From Pseudomonadota bacterium (GTDB lineage Bacteria; Pseudomonadota; Gammaproteobacteria; Acidiferrobacterales; UBA6901), in contig DAHXOO010000013.1 in assembly GCA_027364845.1 (NCBI GenBank), positions 1 to 47,086 of the forward strand: DNA of 47,086 bases, in the 5' to 3' direction. Below the pieces are notes generated by a model, which ran no database searches, had not been told where the DNA came from, and saw nothing but the letters and a program-made list of their open reading frames with translations. The first letter of the stretch is position 1, and the number at the start of each line of letters is the position of its first letter. Shown here piece after piece: positions 1-8,642 of this stretch. A program made the translations under genes and the position numbers.

Positions 1-2
1 AC

Positions 3-839
3 AAAGACCTGCTTGTGCTGCCGACGGTGCGACTGATTGAAGGCGATGTATATAATCCGGCGCTGCTGCGGCGGGAATTCCACGGCCAGGATGCAGTGAT
101 CAACCTAGTGGGTATTCTGAACGAACGCGGCCGCAATGGCCGCGGGTTCGAGCGCGTCCATGTCGAACTGCCGCATAGGATTCTCGAGGCCTGCCGCGAC
201 AGTGGGGTGCTGCGATTGCTGCACATGAGCGCTCTGGCGGCATCGTCCGATGCGCCGAGCCACTATCTGCGCAGCAAGGCCAAGGGTGAGGCGCTGGTCA
301 TGGAATCCAAGAGTACCAGTCTGCGCGTCACGGTGTTCCGACCGTCGGTGATTTTTGGCCATGACGACAGCTTTACCAATCGCTTTGTACGCTTGCTGCA
401 TGCGGTACCGTTTGTGTTCCCGCTTGCCTGTCCCGATGCACGCTTGCAGCCGGTATATGTGGAGGATGTGGTCGGCGCCTTTGAGACCACGTTGGATGAT
501 CACCGTGCCTATGGGCAGAGCTACAATCTTTGTGGACCCGGTGTCTATTCATTGCGTCAGATCGTTGAATATCTCGCGCAGCTTGTGGGCGCGCGGTGCC
601 GGATCATCGCGCTCGGTGACAGTCTGTCGCGGATACAGGCAGAAATCCTGGAGTTTGCACCGGGCAAGCCGTTCTCTCTCGACAACTACCGGTCCCTGCA
701 GACGGCTAGCGTATGCGACGGTGATTTCCCTCATATTTTCGGCATTACTCCTTCGCGCCTCGAGGACATAGCGCCGCTTTACCTCGGAGCTTCCCGCAGT
801 CTGCGCTACTCGAGATACCGGTCGCGCGGCTGGGTCTGA
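3..839 (+). CDS. NAD(P)-binding epimerase, complex I NDUFA9-like (5' partial)
   Basis: The reading frame is already open at the window edge, so the true start lies upstream and the N-terminal Rossmann glycine motif (GxxGxxG), normally in the first 15 residues, is missing. What remains is an atypical extended short-chain dehydrogenase: a segment 'DAVINLVGIL' near the start, a YLRSKAKGE stretch that fits the active-site Tyr-x-x-x-Lys helix, then 'FRPSVIFG' and 'QPVYVEDV', which are typical of the NDUFA9 / NAD-dependent epimerase group. In bacteria these proteins are usually annotated as complex I NDUFA9 subunit family proteins, but their substrate is not established. The gene ends with TGA. A MidA/NDUFAF7-type methyltransferase, also linked to complex I in mitochondria, lies 4 kb downstream; this may be coincidence. 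Family call is good, function is uncertain. Confidence 0.8.
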   Translation, partial: KDLLVLPTVRLIEGDVYNPALLRREFHGQDAVINLVGILNERGRNGRGFERVHVELPHRILEACRDSGVLRLLHMSALAASSDAPSHYLRSKAKGEALVMESKSTSLRVTVFRPSVIFGHDDSFTNRFVRLLHAVPFVFPLACPDARLQPVYVEDVVGAFETTLDDHRAYGQSYNLCGPGVYSLRQIVEYLAQLVGARCRIIALGDSLSRIQAEILEFAPGKPFSLDNYRSLQTASVCDGDFPHIFGITPSRLEDIAPLYLGASRSLRYSRYRSRGWV

Positions 840-1091
840 AGCGCCACCGCCACCACCACAATCGCAGCCGTACAATCTCCGGAAATTCCGAACACGCTGT
901 ATTAAGTACGAGCTTGTGGCGACGGCCGGTCGATCGGCGCGGACGGAAGGCGTTCTGCGTTGCTATACAGCCCCGTGAGGCTGACCGATACTCAAACGGT
1001 GACCCACCGCCGGCATGGAATACCCGGCTGCGCCGCACTTGGTCGCAGCGTGTGTCGACACAGCGGTAACGCTCGATGCAAGGAGATCAGA

Positions 1092-1370
1092 ATGAACCTA
1101 TATGTCAGCAATATCTCGCCAGGTGTCGTGCCGGCGGACTTGCAGCACGTGTTCAGCGGGCTCGGAGAAGTGCTTTTTGCGAGCTTGAAGCCAGCGGGCG
1201 ACAGTCGGACCGAAAAGGGATACGCCTATGTTTACGTTCCGGACGATGAGCGTGCCCGAACTGCGATTGCCAAGCTGAACGGAAAGATTCTGAAGGGGGA
1301 CAAGTTGACGGTTAGCCCCATGGCTGAACGCCCGGGTGTTATCGGAAACATTGGAAGAACCAAGAGCTAG
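1092..1370 (+). CDS. RRM-domain RNA-binding protein
   Basis: A 92-residue protein that is almost entirely one RNA recognition motif. RNP2 is visible as LYVSNI at residues 3-8 and RNP1 as KGYAYVYV near residue 47, with the usual beta-alpha-beta-beta-alpha-beta spacing between them. It should bind single-stranded RNA in the cytoplasm; targets of bacterial RRM proteins are mostly unknown. The start chosen is the ATG at 1092 because an AGGAG ribosome binding site lies 8-12 bases upstream and RNP2 then falls at the very N-terminus, as in the family. An in-frame extension to 960 lacks family similarity. The C-terminal tail is short and lacks the glycine-rich segment found in many cyanobacterial RRM proteins. 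It stands alone, with no gene close on the same strand. Confidence 0.85.
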   Translation: MNLYVSNISPGVVPADLQHVFSGLGEVLFASLKPAGDSRTEKGYAYVYVPDDERARTAIAKLNGKILKGDKLTVSPMAERPGVIGNIGRTKS

Positions 1371-1767
1371 GGCTAGTAAACCCTTATCCGATCGCCGCAA
1401 TCTCGGGAGGCAGGATTAAAGTCATCAGCTAAGCATGACCAGCCCCTCGTGCCAGGGCAAACGCGCCGAAGACTGCAGTGTCAGAGAATGGCGGGCTTTT
1501 GTTGGGGCAACAGATCGATCGACAACGAAGGCGCCGTGCCTAAGCGCTGCATCTGCTTTTCGGTCACCGGCCTTCGACCGCCAAGGCTAGAGCATTGTTA
1601 CCGCCGCCCTGCCGGTAGCCGCAACCTCATGTTTCCTTTCTTCGTCGCGTCCGGGCCGCCCACTGCCGCGATCATGCACGCCAATAGAAAACGCGACCCC
1701 TTTCTGACTCTAACTGTTGCTGCCGGTTTTGCAGCAATTGGGAACAGGACATGTTGGATGGATGCCA
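1371..1767. other. Intergenic region, no gene seen
   Basis: About 400 bases between the RRM gene and the convergent aminopeptidase gene. Short open frames here have no recognisable domain and no good ribosome binding site. A 7-bp inverted repeat (TTGCTGC at 1717-1723 and GCAGCAA at 1731-1737) could form a small hairpin beyond the 3' end of the aminopeptidase gene, but it is not followed by a T-run on either strand, so I do not call it a terminator. Confidence 0.5.
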
Positions 1768-2853
1768 TCAATCGCGATGTTCGGCGCAATCCAGGCGGGT
1801 GTGAGGTGTCAAAGCCGCCAGAGCGAGATGTCGCTGTTTGGCAGGCAGCTGTCCGATTCGCCGTGCCGCAGCGTAAAACGCGGGCAGCTTGCCGTCGACG
1901 GACCTGAGCAATGTCTCGAAGGCGCCTACATAGCAGTCGTATAAGCCTATCGGCACGAAGTAGGCATTGTTGATGTTTCTGAATAGACCCGAATCATGTC
2001 TGCTGTTTGTGCTCCATTTCCCTTCGAGCTTGGCATAGGCCGCACGCAGGTCGGAAAATATGCGCTGTTTGTCCTGCAATTTTCGGGGCCGTGACTCGGC
2101 AGACGCGTACAGCATTTCCAAGCGTGCGCGATATCTGAGCAACAGTGCTACTACCTGTGCGCGCCGGCGGCGCTGTTCCAGATAGCGTCGCATCTGCGTG
2201 CCATTGCCGTTGGCGAGCAACCATCTTCGCATCCCTTCACGCGCAACGGTGACGGCAAAGGATTCATCGAATGCCGTATCGCCGGAAACGTAGAGCTTCT
2301 GATGTGCAAGCTCGTGAAATATGAGATGGGCAATGCCGGTTTCCGAACCGCGCAGAATGGTGTTCAAAATTGGATCACGAAACCATCCGAGCGTGGAGTA
2401 CGCAGTGACACCGGCGACATAGACGTCATAGCCTCGGCCATCGAGCCGCCTGGCGTATTGCGCCGCCGCCGCCCGCGCGAAGTAGCCGCGGTATGCTACG
2501 CATCCGGCGACTGGAAAGCACCACTTGTGCGGGCGCAGTGACAGCGGCGGTGTGGCAAAGACGTTCCACACAACATACGGCCGCTTCAGATCCACATAGT
2601 CCCGGTAGCTCCCATTGTCAGGGAGATCAAGCTCGTGGACTGCAAAGTCGCGGATACGTACGACATCTTCCAACTGCGTCTTTAGCAGCGCCGGCGTCGC
2701 CGGATCCTTAAGGACCGTTTTTATGGGCTGCTGTCTTTCGAGCAGCCCATATTGGCCATTGATGGCCTGGGCGTAGTAAGCAATGGTGGAACAGCCGGAT
2801 GCCGCCAGAGATGCGGCGACAGCCAGCGATGCATAAAGTCTGCGTGGGTTCAT
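1768..2853 (-). CDS. Predicted lipoprotein aminopeptidase (COG4324 type)
   Basis: A 361-residue protein with a hydrophobic signal segment ending in the lipobox LAASGC, so Cys21 should be lipidated and the protein anchored in the envelope. The centre has a zinc-metalloprotease signature HELAHQ, giving two histidine metal ligands and the catalytic glutamate, preceded by a segment on tyrosine- and glycine-rich background (GRGYDVYVAGVTAYSTLGW) that is characteristic of the COG4324 'predicted aminopeptidase' family. Substrate is unknown; peptide trimming at the envelope is the family inference. The ATG at 2853 gives a complete signal peptide. It is divergent from cca with only 37 bases between the two starts, so their promoters must overlap. 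Confidence 0.85.
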   Translation of the reverse strand: MNPRRLYASLAVAASLAASGCSTIAYYAQAINGQYGLLERQQPIKTVLKDPATPALLKTQLEDVVRIRDFAVHELDLPDNGSYRDYVDLKRPYVVWNVFATPPLSLRPHKWCFPVAGCVAYRGYFARAAAAQYARRLDGRGYDVYVAGVTAYSTLGWFRDPILNTILRGSETGIAHLIFHELAHQKLYVSGDTAFDESFAVTVAREGMRRWLLANGNGTQMRRYLEQRRRRAQVVALLLRYRARLEMLYASAESRPRKLQDKQRIFSDLRAAYAKLEGKWSTNSRHDSGLFRNINNAYFVPIGLYDCYVGAFETLLRSVDGKLPAFYAAARRIGQLPAKQRHLALAALTPHTRLDCAEHRD

Positions 2854-2890
2854 GTTTGTTGGAAATATCTGTCCAAAGTACTATAAGTCC

Positions 2891-4108
2891 ATGCGTGTAT
2901 ATCTGGTAGGAGGTGCCGTTCGCGACCGGCTCCTGGGTATCGAAGCGACGGACCGGGATTATGTGGTAGTTGGCGCCACCCCGGAGGAAATGATCGCGCG
3001 TGGCTTCAAGCCGGTCGGGGCGGATTTCCCGGTGTTCCTCCACCCTGAAACGAAAGAGCAATATGCGTTGGCACGTACTGAACGTAAGACCGGGATCGGG
3101 TACCGGGGGTTCACCGTTCATGCTGCGCCGGACGTGACTCTCGAGGATGACCTCCGGCGCCGCGACCTTACCATCAACGCCATGGCGCAGACCGAAGATG
3201 GCGCCCTGATTGATCCATTCGGCGGTGCCGAAGACCTGCGCAAAGGGTTGTTGCGCCACGTATCGCCGGCGTTTGCCGAAGATCCGGTACGGATATTGCG
3301 TGTAGCCCGATTCGCAGCCCGCTATGCCAAGTGGGGGTTTCATGTTGCCCACTCGACCAATACGCTCATGCGGCGCATGGTCGAAAATGGTGAAGTGGAT
3401 GCGCTTGTTGCTGAGCGGGTGTGGACGGAGCTGGAGCGTGCACTGGCGGAGCCGCGACCTTCGGTGTTCTTCCAGGTGCTGCTCGGTTGTGGCGCCCTTG
3501 CCCGGCTTTTCCCGGAGATTGCGGCGCTTTTCGGTGTTCCACAACCGGAACAGCATCATCCCGAGGTGGATACGGGAATACACACGCTGAAGGTACTGGA
3601 TCAGGCCGCATTGCTGTCGGCGGATACGCGAGTGCGTTTTGCCGCCGTGATGCACGATGCCGGAAAAAGCTGCACGCCGCCGCAACAATGGCCCAACCAT
3701 ATCGGTCACGAGCAGGCAGGTGTGGAAATCATTCGGCGGTTCTGCCGACGTCTGCGCGTACCCAATGACTATCGGGATCTTGCCATACTGGTTGCCCAAT
3801 ACCACGGACGATGCCACCATGCCGCGGAACTTACGCCTGCCACGCTGCTGGATATGCTGGAGGCGATCGATGCATTCCGCCGGCCGGAACGTGTCGACCA
3901 ATTTTTGCTTGCATGCGAGGCTGATGCACGCGGCCGGTGCGGATTCGAGGACAAGGCCTACCCGCAAGCAGGCCGGGTGCGGCGTGCGTTTGCTGCGGCG
4001 CGTGCGATAGACGGCTCCGGCGTGGTTAGGGCTGGCGTGACGGGGTCGGCTGCGTGGGAGTGGATTCGCCGGGAGCGCCTCGCGGTGATAGAGCGGATTT
4101 CGCAATGA
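2891..4108 (+). CDS. cca: Multifunctional CCA-adding tRNA nucleotidyltransferase
   Basis: CCA-adding enzyme, which builds or repairs the 3' CCA of tRNAs using CTP and ATP without a template. The N-terminus has the class II nucleotidyltransferase signature: LVGGAVRD near residue 5 and 'DRDYVVVG' with the metal-binding Asp pair, followed by 'RRRDLTINAMA' and 'EDPVRILRVARFAARY'. The C-terminal half contains an HD phosphohydrolase domain (HTLKVLD ... MHDAGK), as in the gammaproteobacterial long-form enzyme with added phosphatase activity. Length is 405 residues, normal for that form. ATG 2891 is used because the family motif begins at residue 4; an in-frame extension upstream overlaps the divergent gene start. 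Confidence 0.95.
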   Translation: MRVYLVGGAVRDRLLGIEATDRDYVVVGATPEEMIARGFKPVGADFPVFLHPETKEQYALARTERKTGIGYRGFTVHAAPDVTLEDDLRRRDLTINAMAQTEDGALIDPFGGAEDLRKGLLRHVSPAFAEDPVRILRVARFAARYAKWGFHVAHSTNTLMRRMVENGEVDALVAERVWTELERALAEPRPSVFFQVLLGCGALARLFPEIAALFGVPQPEQHHPEVDTGIHTLKVLDQAALLSADTRVRFAAVMHDAGKSCTPPQQWPNHIGHEQAGVEIIRRFCRRLRVPNDYRDLAILVAQYHGRCHHAAELTPATLLDMLEAIDAFRRPERVDQFLLACEADARGRCGFEDKAYPQAGRVRRAFAAARAIDGSGVVRAGVTGSAAWEWIRRERLAVIERISQ

Positions 4109-4339
4109 CCAGCCTCTGCGGTCTTCATTTGTTTGTACCCGGCTGGTTCGAAAGGGCTCTGAAGACGGTGTTGCTCAACTGCTCGTCTGACTTTCAACGC
4201 CGTGGCGGTTTTGCGGCTGAAAATCCCTGTCCAGGGCGGCTACGAAGGCCGCCTCGCCGCAGGCGCACGCGGTCGCTGTCAATTCCCGAAGCCGGAAACG
4301 GTGTGCCCCTGGTTTGCGGCTGTGGGCGCGAGCAACAGT

Positions 4340-4726
4340 ATGGATATTAGAGGTTATCTGCTGATCACGGCCGGCGCTGCATTTCTGTGCCTCCAGGTGT
4401 TGCCATTCATTCGCGCACGCCATATGCGCGGCAAGCCGGTACCGCGGGTTGCCGACCTTACACTGCCAGCCAGCGGTCGTGTGTTGATTTATTTTTTCAG
4501 CAAATCATGTGGCATGTGTCGGTCCATGACGCCGCAGATCCAGCAACTTGCGAATGACCATCCCAGCGTGTTCCAAGTCGATGTGGCCGAAGCGCCCGAA
4601 TTGGCGCGAGGCTTTGCAGTGATGGGCACGCCCACGACGGTGCTGGTGCGAGACGGACGAGTCGAAAGAATCTGGGTAGGGACCACATCGCAGGCGCAAC
4701 TGCGTCGCGCAATCGCGGAATCTTGA
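4340..4726 (+). CDS. Membrane-anchored thioredoxin-fold protein
   Basis: A 128-residue protein with one N-terminal membrane segment (about residues 6-22) followed by a thioredoxin fold. The redox motif is CGMC within SKSCGMCRSM, and the cis-proline region is MGTPTTV. It probably acts as a small thiol-disulfide protein tethered to the inner membrane. The side facing the redox domain is not certain: the RARHMRGK basic stretch just after the membrane segment favours the redox domain being in the cytoplasm by the positive-inside rule. ATG 4340 places the membrane segment at the N-terminus; a longer frame starting at 4202 adds 46 residues that look like translated intergenic sequence. It converges on the MidA gene, ending 24 bases from that gene's stop. 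Confidence 0.75.
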   Translation: MDIRGYLLITAGAAFLCLQVLPFIRARHMRGKPVPRVADLTLPASGRVLIYFFSKSCGMCRSMTPQIQQLANDHPSVFQVDVAEAPELARGFAVMGTPTTVLVRDGRVERIWVGTTSQAQLRRAIAES

Positions 4727-4750
4727 TCCGGAGGGCAGCCGCCGCTCGAT

Positions 4751-5926
4751 CTAGAGCCGCGCGCGTCTGTCTTGCAACGCAAAACCCAGCAACGGATCCG
4801 GCAGGCCTCGACCCAGTGCCATGACCTTGAACAGTTCTCCCATTTCGTGCGGAAGGGTAAGTTTCTTGATTTCCTGCGCAAGCCGAAAATGTGTCTTCAC
4901 TTCCAGCGGTGGTGATTCCTGTACAGCCTCGGCAATTCCGGTGGCGAGCAAAAACGCGGCTTGTGAGGTATAGCCCAGCACCGCCAGGCCGGAATCGTGC
5001 CCGGCCTCGGCAATGGCCGTGAATTCGACGTGTGCCGTAATGTCCTGCAGTCCGACCAGAATGAATGGGTCCTCATGTACATGGTGACGATAATGGCACA
5101 TCAAGGTACCCGCGCTTCGGTCCACGTGGTAGAACTCGGTGCGCGGAAAACCATAGTCAATGATCAGAATGACGCCGGCTGCCAGGGACTGTGCGATGCT
5201 GCGCACCCACGCTTCGGCCTGCAGGTTGATCTCAGAAGTGTAGGCTGCAGGCAGGGATGATGGATCCATGCGCGCGCGCAACAGCTCAACGAAGGCCGTA
5301 GGTGCGGGCACCTCACGCCAGACGAAGTTGCCGCTCTCCCACGCGACATGCAACAACCTCGCCCCGTCCGGGAGCCAGCGGAATCGCAGCGTCGGAATTG
5401 CGTCGAGGACCTCGTTTGCGATCACGATGCCGCGCAGGCCCTCCTCCGGCAACCGATCCAGCCACGTTACGCGCCGCGCAAGCTCCGGAATCTTTCTTGC
5501 CAGATGTTCCGCTTGGCGGGCGCGCAGTTCGGCGCTCAGCTCCAGGATGAAATAGCGTTCCGGAAGCTGCCCATCGTCCGCCAGCGACGCCAGAAGATCG
5601 GCCGCCAGCGCGCCAGTGCCGGCGCCAACCTCCAAAATGACGCTCTTACCCAGTTGCCGGAACACCTGTCGACACTGATGCGCAAGGCAGCGCGCGAACA
5701 GTGATCCAAGCTCCGGCGCGGTCACAAAGTCGCCTTCGGCCCCGAATTTGCGTCCGCCGGAACTGTAATAGCCCAGCCCTGGAGCATAGAGCGCCAGTTC
5801 CATAAAGCGCATGAAATCGATGCTTCCCCCGGCGGCATGCATTTCCTCGCGAATGCGCTGCACCAGTGCCTCACTGTGATGGAGTTCGGCCGTTCCCGGA
5901 GATGGAAGACGTGTTGCCGGTATCAC
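4751..5926 (-). CDS. MidA-type SAM-dependent protein methyltransferase (NDUFAF7 family)
   Basis: A 391-residue protein of the MidA/NDUFAF7 family (DUF185). The N-terminal part has the family segment 'MELALYAPGLGYYSSG', and the SAM-binding motif is seen as VILEVGAGTGALAADLL around residue 95, followed by the acidic 'FILELSAELR' that should contact the ribose. In mitochondria NDUFAF7 dimethylates an arginine of a complex I subunit; the bacterial target is unproven. The gene is divergent from the pteridine reductase gene, with about 170 bases between starts. MidA next to folM/folK/folB genes is a common gammaproteobacterial arrangement as far as I know. Confidence 0.88.
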   Translation of the reverse strand: MIPATRLPSPGTAELHHSEALVQRIREEMHAAGGSIDFMRFMELALYAPGLGYYSSGGRKFGAEGDFVTAPELGSLFARCLAHQCRQVFRQLGKSVILEVGAGTGALAADLLASLADDGQLPERYFILELSAELRARQAEHLARKIPELARRVTWLDRLPEEGLRGIVIANEVLDAIPTLRFRWLPDGARLLHVAWESGNFVWREVPAPTAFVELLRARMDPSSLPAAYTSEINLQAEAWVRSIAQSLAAGVILIIDYGFPRTEFYHVDRSAGTLMCHYRHHVHEDPFILVGLQDITAHVEFTAIAEAGHDSGLAVLGYTSQAAFLLATGIAEAVQESPPLEVKTHFRLAQEIKKLTLPHEMGELFKVMALGRGLPDPLLGFALQDRRARL

Positions 5927-6096
5927 GTCGTCGCCCGGTGATCTCGCGGGGCCGGCATGTGGCTGTTGTGTTGGCGGCAGGCGTTATAGGCGTTATTGTT
6001 GCAAGGCTCGTTCATCAGACTGGCGTCCGTAAAGGCGGCTTGAGCCGATGGCGCTTTTGACCAGAATACTGATTTCCTAACTACACAGAGAATATC

Positions 6097-6846
6097 ATGG
6101 AACCTCAACCCCTGGCCGGAAAAGTGGCCCTGGTTACCGGCGGCACGCGGCGCATTGGCGCGGAAATCTGCCGTACGCTGCATGCCCAGGGCATGAATCT
6201 GGTGGTGCACTATCGCTCGTCCAAGCTCGATGCCCATGCGTTGCAGGTGGAGCTGCTCGCCCGCCGACCCGATTCCGTCATGCTTGTTCAGGGAGATCTG
6301 CTGAACGGGGCAAATTTGCGAAACCTGGTGTCCAAGACGGTCGAAGATTATAAGCGGCTTGACGTGTTGGTAAATAACGCATCGAGTTTTTATCCTACCC
6401 CGGTCGGAGATGCGACCGACAAGCACTGGGACGACCTGATTGGTTCGAATCTGCGGGCTCCTTTTTTCCTGTCGCAGGCGGCCGTTCCGCATCTGAAGAA
6501 AAGCGGTGGCTGCATCGTGAACATCGCGGATATCCACGGCGATCGACCGCTGAAGAACTATCCCATTTACAGCATCGCCAAAGCCGGACTGATCATGCTT
6601 ACGAAGTCGCTCGCTCGCGAACTTGGGCCGGAGGTCCGTGTCAATGCGGTAGCTCCGGGCACGATCCTGTGGCCGGAAAATGAACTCGACGAAATCACCA
6701 AGCAGCGCATCCTGTCACGGGTGCCGCAGAGACGTTCCGGCGATCCCGCCGATATTGCGCGCGCGGTGCTGTTTCTCGTACGAGATGCCGGCTACGTATC
6801 GGGTCAGGTAATCGCCGTGGATGGTGGCCGTTCTGTCGTTGCCTGA
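6097..6846 (+). CDS. Pteridine reductase-type short-chain dehydrogenase
   Basis: A 249-residue classical SDR. The cofactor motif is TGGTRRIG at about residues 14-21; the arginine pair in place of a glycine is the signature of the pteridine reductase (PTR1/FolM) branch and favours NADPH. The NNAS motif, the active-site YSIAK (Tyr-x-x-x-Lys) and the final 'YVSGQVIAVDGG' are all intact. Expected reaction is NADPH-dependent reduction of dihydrobiopterin/dihydrofolate or dihydromonapterin. The context, next to folB and folK on the opposite strand, supports a role in pterin metabolism. The ATG at 6097 has a weak purine-rich site (GAGAA) upstream. FolM versus other PTR1-like enzymes cannot be separated by eye. 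Confidence 0.85.
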   Translation: MEPQPLAGKVALVTGGTRRIGAEICRTLHAQGMNLVVHYRSSKLDAHALQVELLARRPDSVMLVQGDLLNGANLRNLVSKTVEDYKRLDVLVNNASSFYPTPVGDATDKHWDDLIGSNLRAPFFLSQAAVPHLKKSGGCIVNIADIHGDRPLKNYPIYSIAKAGLIMLTKSLARELGPEVRVNAVAPGTILWPENELDEITKQRILSRVPQRRSGDPADIARAVLFLVRDAGYVSGQVIAVDGGRSVVA

Positions 6847-6925
6847 GTCGGGCAGGCGCTGTTCGCCGTTGTCTGAATCTGCGGTCTATGCGCCGGCAAA
6901 CACGCCCGCAGGGGTGTCGGGCACA

Positions 6926-7418
6926 CTAGGCAAGATCGATCGCCGCCGGCCAGATGCCCTGATCCTTGGCGGCAAAGCGCGACCACATATCGCCAAAGCT
7001 GATGCCTGTCACGGGATGGTGCAACTCAGGGGCGATTTCCGACAGCGGTTTTAGTGTGAACGCATATTTCGTGATCTCGGGGCGCGGGATCTGCACATGG
7101 TTGTCTTGCCGCACCAGTTTGCCATACAGCAGCAGATCTAGGTCCAGTGTACGGGGGGGCAAAGCGGTCAGTGCCGCGCAACCGACCATGGCGCCGCTCA
7201 AGCTCGGACAGCAGGTCGTAAAGCGTGAGAACGGGAGCATCCGTTTCGAACCCCGCGACCAGATTGTAGAAGTTGTCTCCACGGAAGCCTATGGCCGCTG
7301 ATTCGTACACGGTTGACAGTATGAGCCGGCCAAAGCGCTCGCGCAGCTCGCTGACCGCCGCGCGGATGTGGTGTGCGCGGTCAATGTTGCTGCCAATGCT
7401 GATGAAGACTTGCGGCAT
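6926..7418 (-). pseudogene. folK: HPPK, 6-hydroxymethyl-dihydropterin pyrophosphokinase, frameshifted
   Basis: HPPK transfers pyrophosphate from ATP to 6-hydroxymethyl-7,8-dihydropterin in folate synthesis. The N-terminal half is in one frame (MPQVFISIGSNID ... GDNFYNLVAGF ... LERRHGR) and the C-terminal half, with the HPPK signature RTLDLDLLLYG and the later IPRPEI, is in another. The switch falls at a run of seven G on the + strand, 7153-7159 (seven C in the coding sense). Removing one base makes the text read FAPRTLDLDL, exactly as the family requires, and gives a 163-residue protein of normal length; the annotated span of 493 bases is one more than a multiple of three. So this is a one-base insertion in a homopolymer: a real pseudogene, a slippage site, or a sequencing error. 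It follows folB by 37 bases. Confidence 0.85.
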
Positions 7419-7455
7419 TTGATGGCACCGTGCACTGCGCAGTAACGGGCCGTGA

Positions 7456-7812
7456 CTAATCTTTGCGTCCACGCTCCACGATCACGCCGACATCAGTGGC
7501 GCCCCTGATCGCGCCTCGCTTGTTGACTGCCACACGCACCCACGGTACCAGGAACTCGCCTAGGACAAGTTCGGCAATCTTCTCCGTCAGAGTCTCCACC
7601 AGCTGAAATTGCGAGTCGCCGACGAACGCAATCACGCGTTTGGCTACGGCTTTGTAGTTGAGCGTGTCCTCTATACGGTCGGTCGCCGCCGCTCGCCGTA
7701 CGTCTACCGCCATGTCGAGATCAATCGTTATGATCTGGGTTGTGCGACGCTCCCATTCCCAAATGCCTATAACGCAGTCAACCTTGAGGTCGTGTAGATA
7801 AATGTGATCCAT
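7456..7812 (-). CDS. folB: Dihydroneopterin aldolase
   Basis: A 118-residue FolB. It cleaves 7,8-dihydroneopterin to 6-hydroxymethyl-dihydropterin and glycolaldehyde (and may epimerise it). Family landmarks: the N-terminal 'LHDLKVDCVIGIWEWER' containing the substrate-binding Glu region, then 'TLNYKAVAKRVIAFV' and 'QLVETLTEKIAELVL', ending in 'VAVNKRGAIRGATDVGVIVER'. The ATG at 7812 is chosen because family similarity begins there; a 15-codon upstream extension is not conserved in character. Upstream of folK on the same strand and probably co-transcribed with it; divergent from plsY across 88 bases. Confidence 0.92.
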   Translation of the reverse strand: MDHIYLHDLKVDCVIGIWEWERRTTQIITIDLDMAVDVRRAAATDRIEDTLNYKAVAKRVIAFVGDSQFQLVETLTEKIAELVLGEFLVPWVRVAVNKRGAIRGATDVGVIVERGRKD

Positions 7813-7900
7813 GGGCGCTTCCGTTGGCATGAGCGGAATATAGCGAAATCTGGGCATGATGTCTTGACGGCAGCCGCTTTAGGCCGTCCAATAGCGCGCC

Positions 7901-8485
7901 ATGATCGGCTACCTCCTGCCCGTCGCAGCCTACCTCATCGGGTCGATATCGTCCGCTATCGTTGTGGCAAGACTTATGGGTTTGCAGGATCCCCGCAACG
8001 TGGGATCGCGAAATCCCGGTGCGACTAATGTCCTGCGTTACGGCGGCAAAACGGCTGCGGTGATCACGCTCCTCGGGGATGTGTTCAAGGGCATCCTCCC
8101 GGTCGTTATGGCGCGCGTGCTTGGTGCCGGCCAGACAACCCTTGCGCTTGTTATGCTGACGGCCTTTCTGGGACACCTGTATCCGGTTTATCACGGTTTT
8201 CGCGGTGGCAAAGGGGTGGCGACCGCACTCGGTGTGATTTCGGCGATCAATATCTGGGTCGGCCTCCTGCTGATCGCCAGCTGGATTGGTGTCTCCTTGC
8301 TTTTTCGCTATTCCTCCCTGTCCGCGATCACAGCGGCGGTATTGGCGCCGGTGTACGTGTGGTGGTGGGTGCCCGCGCGATCGATTCTTATCGCGACCTG
8401 TATCATCGTGGCGTTGCTGCTTTGGCGCCACCGTTCCAACATCCGCAAGCTTATTGACGGTACAGAGAGCAGGATTCACTTTTGA
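7901..8485 (+). CDS. plsY: Acyl-phosphate:glycerol-3-phosphate acyltransferase
   Basis: PlsY transfers the acyl group from acyl-phosphate to glycerol-3-phosphate, the first step of phospholipid synthesis, in the inner membrane. This 194-residue protein has the expected hydrophobic helices and the three conserved cytoplasmic motifs: GSISSA(I), 'DPRNVGSRNPGATNVLR' and 'GFRGGKGVAT'. The start ATG at 7901 places the first membrane helix at the N-terminus. The gene lies between folB and tsaD, the usual gammaproteobacterial position, and converges on tsaD. Confidence 0.95.
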   Translation: MIGYLLPVAAYLIGSISSAIVVARLMGLQDPRNVGSRNPGATNVLRYGGKTAAVITLLGDVFKGILPVVMARVLGAGQTTLALVMLTAFLGHLYPVYHGFRGGKGVATALGVISAINIWVGLLLIASWIGVSLLFRYSSLSAITAAVLAPVYVWWWVPARSILIATCIIVALLLWRHRSNIRKLIDGTESRIHF

Positions 8486-8642
8486 CAGCCATCGTCCGGC
8501 GCGACCCGCAGCCTCGGTAGCGTCGCGGCCTTGAACGGCCCCGTTTCCAGCACAGCATGCGTGCCTGCTGTAACTAACGCTTTCCGCGCGACCAGGATCG
8601 CGCAACGGAATTGGAGCGGAGCCTGCCGTTCGGTGCAGACGT

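Noticed and set aside
2708-4105. 465-codon open frame antisense to cca
   Set aside because: It lies wholly over the well-supported cca gene and is a shadow of its codon structure.
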